A stretch of 64,000 bases of DNA from Rhynchosporium graminicola (GCA_900074885.1 FJUW01000012.1:868001-932000), one strand, 5' to 3'. Shown: positions 47,839-59,785, counted from the stretch's first letter. Notes: generated from the sequence alone by a model not told the origin. Numbers and translations: made by a program.

Positions 47839-49469
47839 ATGACTTCAATTCAGCTTGAGACGCCATCGACTGGCAAGTACACGCAGCCCACAGGATTGTA
47901 AGTAGTCAATATCTATCCAATCTTTCGACCTTCTCTCTTTACGTACTTGCGGTCTCATAGCTGTAAATACTAACGCTCAATCCAGGTTCATCAACAATGA
48001 GTGGGTAAAAGGTGTCGACGGCAAGACCTTCGAGACTATCAACCCTGCCACCGAGGAGGTTATTTGCTCTGTCCACGAGGCCACCGAGAAGGATGTCGAT
48101 ATTGCCGTAGCTGCCGCTCGCAAGGCATTCGAGGGACCATGGAAAAAGGAGACCCCAGAGAACCGAGGCAAGCTGCTGGTCAAGCTCGCCGACCTGATCG
48201 AGAAGAACCTCGACCTCCTCGCTGCTGTTGAGGCTCTCGACAACGGAAAGGCTCTTGGCATGGCCAAGGGAGACGTCGGAATGGTTGCTGGCTGCCTGAG
48301 ATACTACGGAGGTTGGGCCGACAAGATCGAAGGAAAGGTCATCGATACCAACTCTGATACCTTCACATACACAAGACAAGAACCCGTGCGTTGGAAGATA
48401 TCGTCAGATATATTAAGCACCTGGCTAACAATCTTAGATTGGTGTTTGCGGGCAAATCATCCCATGGAACTTCCCATTGCTCATGTGGGCATGGAAGATC
48501 GGTCCCGCTGTTGCCACTGGTAACACGGTTGTCTTGAAGACTGCTGAGCAAACACCACTTTCTGGTCTTGTTGCCGCCACCTTGATCAAGGAGGCTGGTT
48601 TCCCCCCAGGAGTCATCAACATCATTTCCGGTTTTGGAAAGGTTGCTGGTGCTGCCATTTCTGCCCATATGGATGTCGACAAGGTTGCCTTCACTGGTTC
48701 CACCGTTGTTGGCCGTCAAGTCATGAAGGCTGCTGCCGGTTCCAACTTGAAGAAGGTCACTCTCGAGCTCGGAGGAAAGTCACCAAACATTGTATTCAAC
48801 GACGCTGATATTGAGAACGCCATCTCGTGGGTCAACTTCGGTATTTTCTTCAACCACGGACAGTGCTGCTGTGCTGGTTCCCGTGTTTACGTTCAGTCTG
48901 GTATCTACGACACATTCGTCCAGAGATTCAAGGAGCGTGCCACCCAGAACAAGGTCGGAGATCCATTCGCTGCCGACACCTTCCAGGGACCACAAGTATC
49001 TCAACTCCAGTATGACCGCATCATGGGATACATTGACGAGGGTAAGAAGTCTGGTGCTACCGTCGTCACCGGTGGTGAACGACACGGTGACAAGGGATAT
49101 TTCATCCAGCCTACCATTTTCTCCGATGTCACTGAGGACATGAAGATCATGCAAGAGGAGATTTTCGGCCCTGTCTGCTCGATCGCCAAGTTCGAGACTG
49201 AGGAGGAGATTCTCAAGACCGCAAACAACACTACTTACGGTCTCGCCGCCGCCGTTCACACCACGAACCTCAACACTGCCATCCGTGTGGCCAACGAGCT
49301 CCGCGCTGGTACTGTCTGGGTCAACTCATACAACATGTTGCACCACCAGGTTCCATTCGGAGGATACAAGGAGTCGGGTATCGGACGTGAGCTTGGAGAG
49401 GCTGCGCTGGCCAACTACACTCAGACCAAGTCGGTATCTATCCGCTTGGGTGATGCTCTCTTCGGTTAA
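47839..49469 (+). CDS. ALD: aldehyde dehydrogenase, NAD(P)-dependent
   Basis: Exons 47839-47897, 47986-48385 and 48438-49469, 496 aa, normal for class 1/2 aldehyde dehydrogenases. It oxidises acetaldehyde and other aldehydes to acids, probably in the cytosol because no targeting sequence precedes [14 protein letters not shown]. Seen in order: [20 protein letters not shown] (oxyanion Asn), [20 protein letters not shown] (cofactor loop), the general base in [13 protein letters not shown], the nucleophile in [28 protein letters not shown], and [16 protein letters not shown]. Very strong codon bias indicates high expression. The second intron has a GTGCGT donor. It could act together with the alcohol dehydrogenase at 37 kb (AldA/AlcA type); that link is inference. 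Confidence 0.96.
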
Positions 49470-50544
49470 ATTTGGGTGGTAATGAAATGAAATGAAACTT
49501 GTACATGACTATTAGCCTTGATATCAAAAATTACAAACAAATGTTAAACACTCGAAACATTCGCCTTGATGATTTTGTGATGTACTTAAGTATATTACTT
49601 ATCACCAGCCACGGGACTTTCGAACTTTGCGCAAAATCCCATAGCTTCCCTGTTACCTCGGTTGAGTTCCAATTGCGGGGGCCCGATGAGCCTACAGCTA
49701 TGTGGGACATGAGTGTCGAGGCGTATTCCCTCGCGCAAGTTTGATTTATTTATTGTTATCTAACATTTAACTTATCAATATTGAAGCTACGATTGACCTC
49801 TCTTGCTCGTGAGGGAATCCAGTCCGTTATTGACAGCCGTCCTTGAGAGATCACAGCCAGACAGCTCAGATGCGGGGTCATGATATCACGGCTCAACCCC
49901 TGTGAACCGCAATCGCAATCGCAATCGCAATCGTGAGATAGCAGATAACGAAACATGTCGTAAACATACCTTAGGAACTATCGATAACCTAATCCTTCTC
50001 ATAGACTATCTAAACATGCTCACCAACGGCACTACACAGTATAGCTTTCCCCGCGGCGCCAATCACCTCCCTTCCATCCGTAGCATGATTCAGTCTTGCT
50101 TAGGTATAAGGCGTTGGGAGCTGCAGATATGCATGCAAACACTCTATCTTGACGAAATTAGGCATGGTTGTCAGTTGCTCGGACTGAAGTGTCTGCGTAG
50201 GAATGGATGGGAGGTTGGTATGATTGCGTGGAGTGGAGATACTATCTAGAGGTTGCTTACTTTTAAGCTGTAAGGTATGAACAGGTATGCAGATATGCAG
50301 TGCGTGCAGGAAGCCTTGCCAGATGCGGCAGCTTATGGTAAAGTTAAGCCCGGAGGAGTTCAAAGATAGAGCCTTCCCTTATTTTATGGGATCCATCTTT
50401 TGGTTCTGCTTGTCACACTGTTCGGTGTTTTGGTGATTTCTGCGCCGGCTTCACTGCTGCTGATATTCGAGGTCAGAAAGCTGCAACGAACGACCGAGTC
50501 AACTCCGCGAATTTATTTACAAATCTTCCCCTCCAAACGCAATC
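49470..50544. other. Intergenic, no gene seen
   Basis: 1.1 kb between aldehyde dehydrogenase and the phosphatase-family gene. It contains a short CGCAAT tandem repeat (49908-49931) and frames without features. Confidence 0.6.
49908..49931. repeat. CGCAAT hexamer tandem repeat, four copies
   Basis: Four perfect hexamers followed by CG, in the intergenic region downstream of aldehyde dehydrogenase. Confidence 0.85.
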
Positions 50545-52705
50545 ATGACTCCCACCATGACCGCCGTCTCCCTCCTCATCCTCTTCGCCCAACCCATCCT
50601 CTCACAATCCACTATAAAACAAATAACCTGGGCCGCCGTAACATACACCTACCATGGCGAAAAGACGCCCGATTTCTCCTCATCCACCCCTCGAATCATG
50701 GACCTCACACCTCTCGGTGCACAGCAGCTGTATGACGCCGGCACGGGACTGCGCAATCGCTATATCACATCGATGAACATCTCGCAGGACACGATCCCGA
50801 TTATGGGGATTAGTGTGCATGATTTGGATAATGGCCAGCTGGATGTGGTGAGTATGAAAACGCCGTATGTGGCGGCGAGTGCGTTGGCTTTCATGCAGGG
50901 TTTGTATCCGCCTTATAAGGATGTGGAGAGGGATGGGGAGATGGCAAGGGGAGAAGGCGGGAGGTTTGAGTAAGTGATAGTTTCTTCTTTGTAGAGAAAC
51001 AAGGTCTTGTAGAAACGGCCAATAGGGTATAGAAACGGATCCATGTGAGATTTTACTCGGCAGATAGCATGTGCTTTGTTGTTGTTATGACACAGGCGAA
51101 AGACTATCGAATTCTCTTGCCGAATCATGAGCCTGAAATGTAAGAACTGACAAAGTCCAGGTACCCCTTAAATGGATATCAATATCCCAGTATTTCAACG
51201 CTCAGCGAATTGGACTTCAACCACATCTGGTAAGTCTCCATGATCCTCTCAATTTCATGTTTGAGCTCAAGCGAGGAGTCGCTTAGCTGTCAACAACTGC
51301 TAAATTACTTTGTAGGATTGCCGGACAAATCGACTGTAATCTATACTCGAAATCCGTAATTGAAACCATAATTTCACCGGCATATGCAAACCGAATCGAA
51401 GACACGCAAACCTACTATTCATCCTTTACCGACTTGGTCTTTCCCGACCACGATTCCAGCACCATAAACTACGCCTATGCATGGGAGGTCTACGAAGGCG
51501 CACTCTACCAATATAAGCACAACACCACCATCCAAAACTCCACTTCATTTACTGCTGACGATCTCGCCATCCTCCGATCCCTCGCCTCAGAACAACAATG
51601 GACATTCAACACGCCTCACACCGACGATCTTATTAACGCCGTCAGCGGCCGCACCTTCGCAGCAAAAGTCCTTCAAAGACTCAACGCAAACATAGCATCC
51701 AGAGGCGTCTTTTCCAAGCTCTCCCTCTTTTTCGGTACCCACGAACCTTTCCTCGCCTTCTTCGCCCTGTCGAACCTCGCCACCGGAGCCTCAGGACCCC
51801 AATTCAACACTCTCCCCGACCACGGCTCCACCATGACATTCGAGCTCTTCTCCACCCAAGAGTCTTCTACGCCTGACCGAGACGCCTCATCTGAAAACAC
51901 CACCGCCACCATCACTATGCCCTCCCCCGACCAACTCTCCGTGCGTTTCCTGTTCCGCAACGGATCGGCGCCCCAGGAAGATATGAGATCTTACTCGCTT
52001 TTCGGACGCGGGAATTCAGAGACGGTCATCCCGTGGTTGGAGTTTCGGAGACTGATGGGTAGGATGGCGATGACGGATGCTTTGGATTGGTGTCGTACGT
52101 GTGAGGCGAAGACGATTTTTTGTGAGGCGTTTGAGGCCGTTGCGGTGGGTGATCAGAGTGGAAATGGGGATGGCAATAGTGATGGCAATGGTGATGGCGA
52201 TGGCGGTAGTGAGCCGCCGCTTACACATGAGAGTCAGAATGGGATTAGTGCGACGGTTGGAGGGGTCATTGGCGCGGCTGTTGCGGTTGCTCTTTTTTTG
52301 CTGTTGGTCGCGGGCTTGCTATGTGCTGGATTTAGGGTCGAGCATCGGAAAAGAGGCGGAGCAGGGAGAGATCTTGGGGGTATCAGTGTTATCAAACGCG
52401 CCAGTAGCGGAAGTGGAAGTGGTAATGCAGGTGGTTTCAAAGGCGCGGATCGGCTAGAATCAGATACGGATCTTGCGATCAAGAGTGGTATGGGCGCGGC
52501 GGTCGTGAGACATGAGAGGGTTGGAAGCTGGGAATTGGGACAGAGTCCTAATGCTGATTTCAAACATCGGAGTCTGGATAAGGAGATCGAGAGTGGGATA
52601 AGCCCTGAAAGGGTTGTTAGTGGCACGGATTATGGGAGGAGGAGTAGGGAATTAGAGAGGGAGAACCCTTTTGTAGATCCTGTGAGGGCTGTTGAGCGGG
52701 TTTGA
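50545..52705 (+). CDS. histidine acid phosphatase-like membrane protein with degenerate active site
   Basis: Exons 50545-50969, 51161-51229 and 51316-52705, about 627 aa. A signal peptide (MTPTMTAVSLLILFAQPILSQ) precedes the strand ITWAAVTYTYHGEKTP, which sits where histidine acid phosphatases have RHGxRxP: His37 is kept but both arginines are replaced (Tyr36, Lys40). LTPLGAQQLYDAGTGLRNRYI and SMKTPYVAASALAFMQGLYPP match the family, as does FNHIWIAGQIDCNLYS. The late FGTHEPFLAFFALSNL stands at the HD/HE motif. A Gly/Asn/Asp-rich linker (about 52155-52210) leads to one membrane segment (VGGVIGAAVAVALFLLLVAGLLCAG) and a long polar cytoplasmic tail. Likely a cell-surface protein; whether it is a working phosphatase is doubtful. 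The Met at 50557 is an alternative start. Confidence 0.82.
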
Positions 52706-53190
52706 GAGGGGGGGAAGGGGGTTCTTCGAAGGTATGAGAGCCGGTTGTTTTTTCTCTGTTATGAGTAGGTAGGGTTTTGGGACAGATGGGAGTGAATGGG
52801 TTGCCTGGACATAAATGCGGTTTGCTTATCGTTGATGGATTTGTAATGATACCCCTTCTTTGTCTCTCCTTACATATACCCCTTGGAATTACTGCAACAC
52901 GGATTTCCATTTTCATACTAAATATAGTACTGTGAAACAATCGCGGTAAGATGTGCTGGTTCTTTAGTCGTGTCGAGTGTGCCTACTCATTATATCCATA
53001 ACCGAGAATAAGCACTTGATATACATCTACTGAGACTTCTGACAAGAAGATACCCAATCCACTAGCGACGGATTGAAAATGCAGATCTACCTCTCTGGCT
53101 TACAAATAGGATAAATTTACCTTTCGAACTCCTCCTAGTCGTCTACTAAGCTTACAGAAAACCGATTGACACTTCCAACAACCTACAACC
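52706..53190. other. Convergent intergenic region
   Basis: 485 nt between two 3' ends; only shadow frames. Confidence 0.6.
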
Positions 53191-54268
53191 TCAAACCCGC
53201 GCAGTATCAAGCGCAACGACACCCTCATCAACCAACGTAAAATCCTCCATAAATCGCCCTCCGTTCGTAACATAAAGCATTCTCCTCTCCCTCTCACTCC
53301 CCCTCCCAAACTGCGCACTCGTCGGATTCAAAAGCAGTTCCGTATCCTCAACAACCGTCTGCTGTCCCCCACTCGTGACTCTCACAACATGATTCGGATG
53401 CGTAGCGACCCACGCATTTCCCTTTTCATCAAGAGCAAAGTCATCATACTGGCTCCCAAATGCACCGCCTATAATCGTGTTATTGGAGATGATCTGGACG
53501 GGACCTGTTTGCTGGCCTAAGGCACTGATGGGGACGCGTCCGTAGTGCTGGCGTGCGGAGTTTGTGAAATAAAGAAAGGAGCCTGCGGTACGGATTCCGT
53601 TGATACCGAGATGTTGGCCTGGGAGTGTGCGGTTCACGGGTGTGAAGAGCGGAGAGGTGATGGTTGTTGAGTAGGCGCCTGTGGAGATGTTGATCAGATA
53701 GATGGAGCCTGCATCCGAGTCGGCTGCCAGGATGAGATGCTTAGATCCTGGGATTGGGGCGAGACCATTCAGTTGTATGGATGTGGCGATTGTGGTGATG
53801 TTCTTGACGATTGGATCTGGGTTGCATAAGTTGATGGTCCAGATGGTGAGAGTGCCGAGGGCGGCTCTGGTGAGAGATAAGTCCCAGATTCCGGAGACGA
53901 TGACGAAGATGTCAGGAGAGACTCTGAGCAGTTTGGGTCAGTCGGATCAAGGGTCGTGAATCGAGGAAGTCTTACTCGGTAATACCCATCAGGCCATGAC
54001 CGGTTGGAAATGTGTGTACAACTGTGGCGTTTGGTGTGGCAACAGTAGGATCAACACTGAAGAGTGTATTGACGCTCAAAGAGGTGAGAAGCAATTTACT
54101 ATTCGAGCGAACAGCAATGTTCTCAATGAAGTGGTTGGGCGGGAACATGAATATATTGCGGAGCAGAGGCTTTGGAGGTTGGAGAGAAGCTACTGAGATG
54201 CCTAGCAGTCCCAAAATGCACAGAGAGACAAATCGGCTGAACAATACCATTTTGAATTGAGAGATCAC
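53191..54268 (-). CDS. secreted six-bladed beta-propeller (SMP-30/TolB-like) protein
   Basis: Exons 54268-53976 and 53923-53191, about 341 aa (335 from the inner Met at 54250, MVLFSRFVSLCILGLLGISVAS, which reads as a cleaner signal peptide). After the signal the pattern of repeated blades is visible: FIENIAVRSNSKLLLTSL, GHGLMGITEVSPDIFVIVSG, QLNGLAPIPGSKHLILAADSDAGSIYLIN, GINGIRTAGSFLYFTNSARQHYGRVPI, YDDFALDEKGNAWVATHPNHVVRV and MLYVTNGG. These are typical of fungal SMP-30/gluconolactonase-like secreted proteins. Several N-glycosylation sites (NAT, NIT, NIS, NRT, NNT) support secretion. The enzyme activity, if any, is unknown; relatives include lactonases. Confidence 0.82.
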
Positions 54269-56505
54269 TTGCGATGGCTAAACGATCAGATAGTTGCTTT
54301 CTAGAAGAATGCCTCAAGTAAGGTGGCAGCTGTTCTTCACGTATAAAAAGCTTGGTAAGTCAGCTTGAAGACCCCTGTCGGAAAACTGCCTAATCGAGCA
54401 ATAAGTGTACTGCATATGTCTGACAGCTGCATCGTTATAAGCCAGGGCTACTTTCCCTGCTGCACACTACTGCAGAGAGCTTATAGCTGATAGATGTCAC
54501 AGGCCCCTGACGAGGGTAATTGCTCGCCAGATACGAATAAGAAGACTTGCCGAACGCTGGAGGTGACACCGTTTGTGGTCTCTTGATGAACCTAGGAGCT
54601 AGACAAACTTTTGAAGCTTTCGTTGCAATCGATATGAAAAGGCGTGTTTCCAACATTTGGTGTGCTAATACAGACGCACATATATCATATGTCCCATTTC
54701 TTGAGAGCTTGAGAGATGCAATCCGCCCTCTTGAATCAATCATCGTAAAAATAAATGGCGGGTAGAAGATACTTCGATACTCGAGCAGCCGCTATCAACT
54801 CAAGCTCCGCACTACGCACTACGCCATATGGAATAAGAATAGATGAAAAGAGATCATCACACCGGTACAGGTCTTGAGTTCCCAAAACAGACCAAGGGAT
54901 AACGCGATATACTTTCATCTTCTACTGCATCACTGGATCACGTTCCATCTAGTGGCAGATCCGCTAGAGCCTAGACGCTTCGGGCCGGGCCTGTCGCTTA
55001 TGGGTGTTTACTTTCAAATTGATATAAAAAGTGTTTCAAGGATCGGCCTGTAGGCACGATATCGCTTTGACAAAGGCCAACTAAATATTGCATCTAAATA
55101 TGGCCTGTCAGAATTACTATGATTCTGTTGATACCAAGATTTGATTGTCCAGAAGAATGTCCGAAATGCGGTCTCTAGACGGGACTCAGGGTCGGTGTTC
55201 GCTCTGAACTTCTGTCAGTATGACGAGACAGGTCGAAGAGAGTTCTATAGCTAGGTCATAAGCAGTTCTCAGACACATGAACCAAGGTAATCATCTCGGG
55301 GCTAGTATGCGTGCTTGCGTTCGTGAACTGCGAGATAAGTAATATCATACAAATGCTACTCGCATTACATTTAGTGACAAGACAACAATGTCCTCTGATT
55401 ATTAAGATATATATATGAAATCAGGTGACTTACCTTCAATGAAAAAGATCTAGAGGATTCCCTGACAGTTTCTGAGGTAATGTTCGCTGGGATTTTGTAT
55501 CTTCACTACTTTCGTCCTTGGATTTTTTCTCGTTCCTGCCTGACGATGTTCTTTCGTAGACAGTAGATTTGGAAATGGTAATGAAGTGCTTCATTCTTGC
55601 TTCTTCATGTCCAGTTTCGGCAAAGAATTGATCTTGATTAGCACCTTGAATTGTCTGACCTGGTGTGAATTCGAACCTCAAATCCCGAAACTTTCGACAC
55701 AATTAGCATTTAATTTTTATTTTCACTGCAGGTTCTTGTCACAGCGTATTCGAACATCTCTAGAGCTTATAAAAGCAAAAACCTGGACAAGTCAGATTTA
55801 GCTAATGAAAGTTTCGGAGGGATCTCATGGCCCAAAAATTGAGGATGATTTCTTGATTCGTGCAATGAATGGATGATTCGCTTATGAGCGGATTTTCTAA
55901 CTTGGCCCCCACGCCGAAGCTTCATCTAAAAAGTTGATGCTTGAGGGCCTTTAGGTGATCCGAGCACTATCACTTGAAGCCGAGGCAGCAGCTGATAGTC
56001 CTTTCCGGCCGTAAATTACTCTGCAAAACTTTTGTTGAGCTTCGTTCTTCGGGTTTGCAAGAATGCGATGAATGTATACTTGTCTTTGCACGGCTTGGAT
56101 CTTGACCGCGGGCAAGTGTATCCCACGTTGGGAGGATTTCGTGGAAGTCAATGCGACACGTATCTCGATGTCTCTCTTACGAAGTTAGTATCACTGGTTC
56201 CAAGGGATCTCAACAGTTTGAGGTGATTGCGCCGTACAGTTCACAATATTTCGATAGTGGATTAAGTCGAAGCACCATCTTAAGCCGATATATTTCGTAT
56301 CACTAACTTACTTTCCCTTTTTTTGCTCCTTCAGGCAACATAGTGTTTTCGGCCACACAAAATTGTCTTTTCTCCACAGTACTTGGTTTAGCAGATAATT
56401 GCCCTATAATCATTCAACTGTCGTCCTCCGAAAAAGCCGAATTACAAATACCAGGCTCAGCCTTATCAGTCTTAAATTTGTTTATGCTGCGTTTATCTCG
56501 CAAGC
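54269..56505. other. Divergent intergenic region, no gene seen
   Basis: 2.2 kb between two divergent starts. AT-rich; frames such as 55436-55702 (minus) and 54435-54743 (minus) have no recognisable features. Confidence 0.55.
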
Positions 56506-57414
56506 ATGCCTTCCAGAATTGAACCCGAGCCGATAGCTCTCAAAGCTTCAACTCCACCAGCAAAACCTCTTTCAGCATTCAAACGTCTATCTCAAGTTGT
56601 CAGCCTTTACACCCCTTCTGATCCACCAAATTTCGCTTCTCCCACACACCCCACCACTATCTTGTTTTGCTCCTGGATGAACGCATCTCCAAAACATATT
56701 GACTACTACACGCGGACTTACATGAGTCTCTACCCATCGGCGCGAATCATTCTCATCACCATAAACACCAAGCAGTTCATGCTAGAAACCGAAGTTCGTC
56801 GACGCAAAGATATCGCCGAAGCTATCACTGCTCTATTGGCTGAAGACCAGTCTGCCCAAAGACTCCACGTGCATTCTCTGAGTAATGGAGGTGCAAAAAG
56901 AGTGTACGGAGTCATGGGAGCTTACAAGACAAGAACTGGCAAAACGCTTCAGGTGAAAACACACATCATCGATTCCTCACCTGGTATTCCTAGATTTCGA
57001 AGGGATCTCCATGCCCTCACCATGCCGTTTCGGAATATCTCTCTTTTCCTTAGACTGGCTTTCACGTCTATCGTTTACGTTGCTGTTTGTGTTGTCTATG
57101 TAGTCGTTAATTGGCTACCGAAGTCAGTCTGGCATCAACTTGTTTGGGGTCCAACCTTTGGATTCTACAATAAGGAGGTTTCTGATGAGAAGTGTCTGAA
57201 GGCGTATATTTATAGTAAAGAGGATATGGCGATTGATTGGAAGGATGTGGAGGCGCATGCGAAAATTACGAAGGAGAAGGGGTATCATGTTGTGACGAAA
57301 TTGGTTGAAGGTGCTGAGCATGTCCAGCAGTTCCGGGGTAAAGGGGGAGAGCAAGATTATTGGATGTGGATCCAGAGAATCTGGGAAATCGGGATGGGCA
57401 TTGGTGAGGAGTAA
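56506..57414 (+). CDS. DUF829 (TMEM53/PaxU-like) alpha/beta-hydrolase
   Basis: Single exon of 302 aa. The family signature TTILFCSWMNASPKHIDYYTRTYMSLYPSARIILI lies at about 49-83. Further on LHVHSLSNGGAKRV holds the presumed nucleophile Ser in a SNGG elbow, HIIDSSPG follows, YSKEDMAIDWKDVEAHA supplies the presumed acid, and VEGAEHVQQFRG the His. A hydrophobic segment (SLFLRLAFTSIVYVAVCVVYVVVNWL, about 184-209) may contact a membrane. PaxU, in the paxilline cluster, belongs to this family, as do animal TMEM53 proteins of the nuclear envelope. Function here is unknown and no indole-diterpene genes are near. Convergent with the broken HD gene. Confidence 0.87.
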   Translation: MPSRIEPEPIALKASTPPAKPLSAFKRLSQVVSLYTPSDPPNFASPTHPTTILFCSWMNASPKHIDYYTRTYMSLYPSARIILITINTKQFMLETEVRRRKDIAEAITALLAEDQSAQRLHVHSLSNGGAKRVYGVMGAYKTRTGKTLQVKTHIIDSSPGIPRFRRDLHALTMPFRNISLFLRLAFTSIVYVAVCVVYVVVNWLPKSVWHQLVWGPTFGFYNKEVSDEKCLKAYIYSKEDMAIDWKDVEAHAKITKEKGYHVVTKLVEGAEHVQQFRGKGGEQDYWMWIQRIWEIGMGIGEE

Positions 57415-57741
57415 TCGCTGCTAAGGACTACGTGGCGAGTACTTGTAGGAACTACCCCGAGAAATCAGATGCATCTGAGACGAATGAAACTAGAGAAACA
57501 ACTTGAGTTTAATGATGTGCTGCGAAAATGTGTCATTTGTGAACTATACATCAACGACGTCAATGTAGTCAGCGCATGCTCCAGCTAATCCCAAGCTCTC
57601 CCTTTTACTAGCAAGCCTCAACGCTAAGTCTAATGGCACACTAGATCTTCATACATTAATTAATACTATTGAATCCTCACAACACTTCCAAGCCCTTATC
57701 AAAGCGAGCTGCACGTTGACACTTCCCCGAGATCCAGTTCT
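57415..57741. other. Convergent intergenic region
   Basis: 327 nt of 3' flank, with an AT-rich tract near 57655. No gene seen. Confidence 0.55.
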
Positions 57742-58435
57742 TCATGCAGAGTCCTCAATCTTCACGGCTTCCTCAAGCACCACAGCACCTATTTCTTCCA
57801 CATCAACTTCCTCAGCCCACCATTCCCGACAGATCTTCATCCTCGCCGTAGCCTCACGAGCCATCTTCTTCCCATCTACAGTCTCCATCGTCTCTTCCGG
57901 CTCGAACAATTTCAAATCCATCCTCTCGATACCTGCATGCATGTCCTTTGTCGTTTTGGCACCACCATACGTGAAAAGACGACCGATGCCCACCGTATCT
58001 ATCGCATCCAGTCTATCTGCATCTTGAATGACTGCTAGCTCTGGTTATTGAGCTTTGAAATTCAGAATATAGATTGGATCTTTCTTCTCTGAATTCCAGT
58101 AGACGCCGAAATAAATGGTGGCTTCGAGGGCCGCATTGGCGCCGAAGCTGAGCAGTAGATCTCGGATTTGAATGGTCAGATCCTGTCCTTTTTCCAGATA
58201 TTTGCTGTCTTCAATATCTTGTACTAGAGCTCCGCAGTGTGATTAATGTTGGGTCGAGTTTTTGGGTGCTTGTTGGGGTTTCTGAGGTTGGGGGAGATGC
58301 GATGGACGAGCGGATGAGGTGAGCGAGACCAACGACGCGCTTGATGTGGTTGAAGTCATGATAGCCATCGAGTTTGTTCATGTAGGTCTCTACGTTTGAC
58401 CTGACCTTGCAGATCCAATTTGCATTGTCTGCCAT
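57742..58435 (-). pseudogene. broken HD-domain phosphohydrolase
   Basis: Read on the minus strand the homology is nearly complete but damaged three ways. From 58435, MADNANWICKVRSNVETYMNKL and GYHDFNHIKRVVGLAHLI give the first part of an HD domain (first His). Near 58230 the frame shifts by one base; the next piece reads CGALVQDIEDSKYLEKGQD, where the metal-binding HD has become QD. It continues to FKAQ, an in-frame TAA at about 58046, then PELAVIQDADRLDAI (last Asp), TVGIGRLFTYGGAK and a C-terminal end at 57742. No GT..AG intron can remove the shift or the stop. The family is a nucleotide-type HD hydrolase of unknown substrate. The rest of the sequence is well kept, so loss is recent, or a sequencing error accounts for part of it. 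Confidence 0.75.
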
Positions 58436-59134
58436 GGCTGCTTACGCGGAGATATTGAAAACTTTCGTAGATGTGATCTGATCGAGTTTTCAGACTGTTA
58501 CTTTAGAAATTTGAAGTAACCTAGGATTAAACATGCACCTTCTATATATGAAAGGAAATATGGAGTGTTACTAGGAAAGAGGTAAGAAGGCTGAGTGACT
58601 CATTCACCGCCCTGAAGCTGATACAGGTTAGAAAGGAAACAAACATTCTCGTCCACATATTGTAATACTCGAGTATGAAATCAAAAGTTTACTTACGTGC
58701 TTATCAGACAACGGCATTACAATCAAACTGAGATCTAATGCAATGTTTTCGAAAGAGAGTGCTGTAGTATCAAAGAAAATTACGAAACGTACCTCAAAAA
58801 TCGAGGTGAGTACCTATCAAAAGTGTTGAATTATTCTTATATGGCGAATGATGCAAGATAAAATCCCCGTCGTCGTCTGTAAGTAATTTCACTCCGCAAA
58901 GCAAACCAGGGACTCTTGAAGAATTCTTCCCTTTCGCGATAAATACAAGAGAAAGGCAGCATAGGACATGACTGCTATCCAGGCTTGGCATGATGAAGAC
59001 AGCTTTGCGCTGGCCGTTCCAACCTTCTATCAAAACTGAAATACCTTAACAACTCTCGAGACCAATTCTTGGCTTCGTTGGCTAGACTGCTGATTTCATA
59101 CTCAATTAACTAACTCTCTTCAACCTCCTCCCAG
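58436..59134. other. Intergenic, no gene seen
   Basis: 699 nt upstream of the broken HD gene and downstream of the isochorismatase-like gene; no supported feature. Confidence 0.6.
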
Positions 59135-59785
59135 CTAGACCACCCAACTCTCCCACTCCTCAACAACGCTCTTAGTCTTCCCAATCGTTGAAAACTCCCT
59201 CAAACTCTCCGTATGAACTCTATGCACAATCTCAGCATCAAAGTACTCCTCACCGACCCCCTTCCTCCAAGCAGCCGTCGCATCCTCCACAAACACCACC
59301 TCTCCCGCCTCCCTACCCTTACCATCCGCAACCTTAAGATTCCCAGCCATCCTCGTCGTAGTACTAACACAATGATCCGTAGTCAAGCCCGCAAGATAAA
59401 GCTTTCCTGGCTGACCGGCAAAGTGCTCTCGTAGAACTTCTTCGAGGTTTGTTCCTATGAAGCCAGAATTGACACACTTGGTGATGACAAGTTCACTGTC
59501 TACAGATTTAGTAAAGTCTTGGAATGCGATATCTGGAGAGGTCGGATGGAGAGGAGAGTCTGGAAAAGTTGATGAGTGTTGCACGTGGATTATTTTGTGG
59601 TGTGGTTCTGGTGATGAGGACGTTGACGCGATGAGTTTGCGGTAGCTGGTGAGTAGTGATTTGGCATTAGTTTCGAACAATAGGTTGCTTCTTGATGGTC
59701 CCCAGTAAGTTGGATGCGTGAGGCCTTCTTGAACGTCTATTAAGAGAAAGGCTGTTCTTAGGTTCTGCAAGTCCATCGTGCCCAT
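59135..59785 (-). CDS. isochorismatase-like cysteine hydrolase
   Basis: Single exon, 216 aa. The family triad is visible: Asp17 in TAFLLIDVQEGL, Lys in ELVITKCVNSGFIGTNLEEVLRE, and the nucleophile Cys in LYLAGLTTDHCVSTTTRMAGNLK. FVEDATAAW follows as usual. The superfamily includes nicotinamidases, isochorismatases and other amidohydrolases; the cis-peptide region GLTTDHCV is closest to general cysteine hydrolases of fungi. Lack of a metal-binding D-x-H-x-x-H motif at the nicotinamidase position argues against nicotinamidase. Substrate unknown, cytosolic. Confidence 0.9.
   Translation of the reverse strand: MGTMDLQNLRTAFLLIDVQEGLTHPTYWGPSRSNLLFETNAKSLLTSYRKLIASTSSSPEPHHKIIHVQHSSTFPDSPLHPTSPDIAFQDFTKSVDSELVITKCVNSGFIGTNLEEVLREHFAGQPGKLYLAGLTTDHCVSTTTRMAGNLKVADGKGREAGEVVFVEDATAAWRKGVGEEYFDAEIVHRVHTESLREFSTIGKTKSVVEEWESWVV

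Noticed and set aside
47839..49469. Reverse-strand frames over aldehyde dehydrogenase (for example 48780-49259 minus)
   Set aside because: Shadow frames caused by strong codon bias of the highly expressed gene on the plus strand.
55655..55690. Reverse-strand GGTTCGAATTC as tRNA B box
   Set aside because: Flanking bases do not pair into arms and no A box lies at the right distance.
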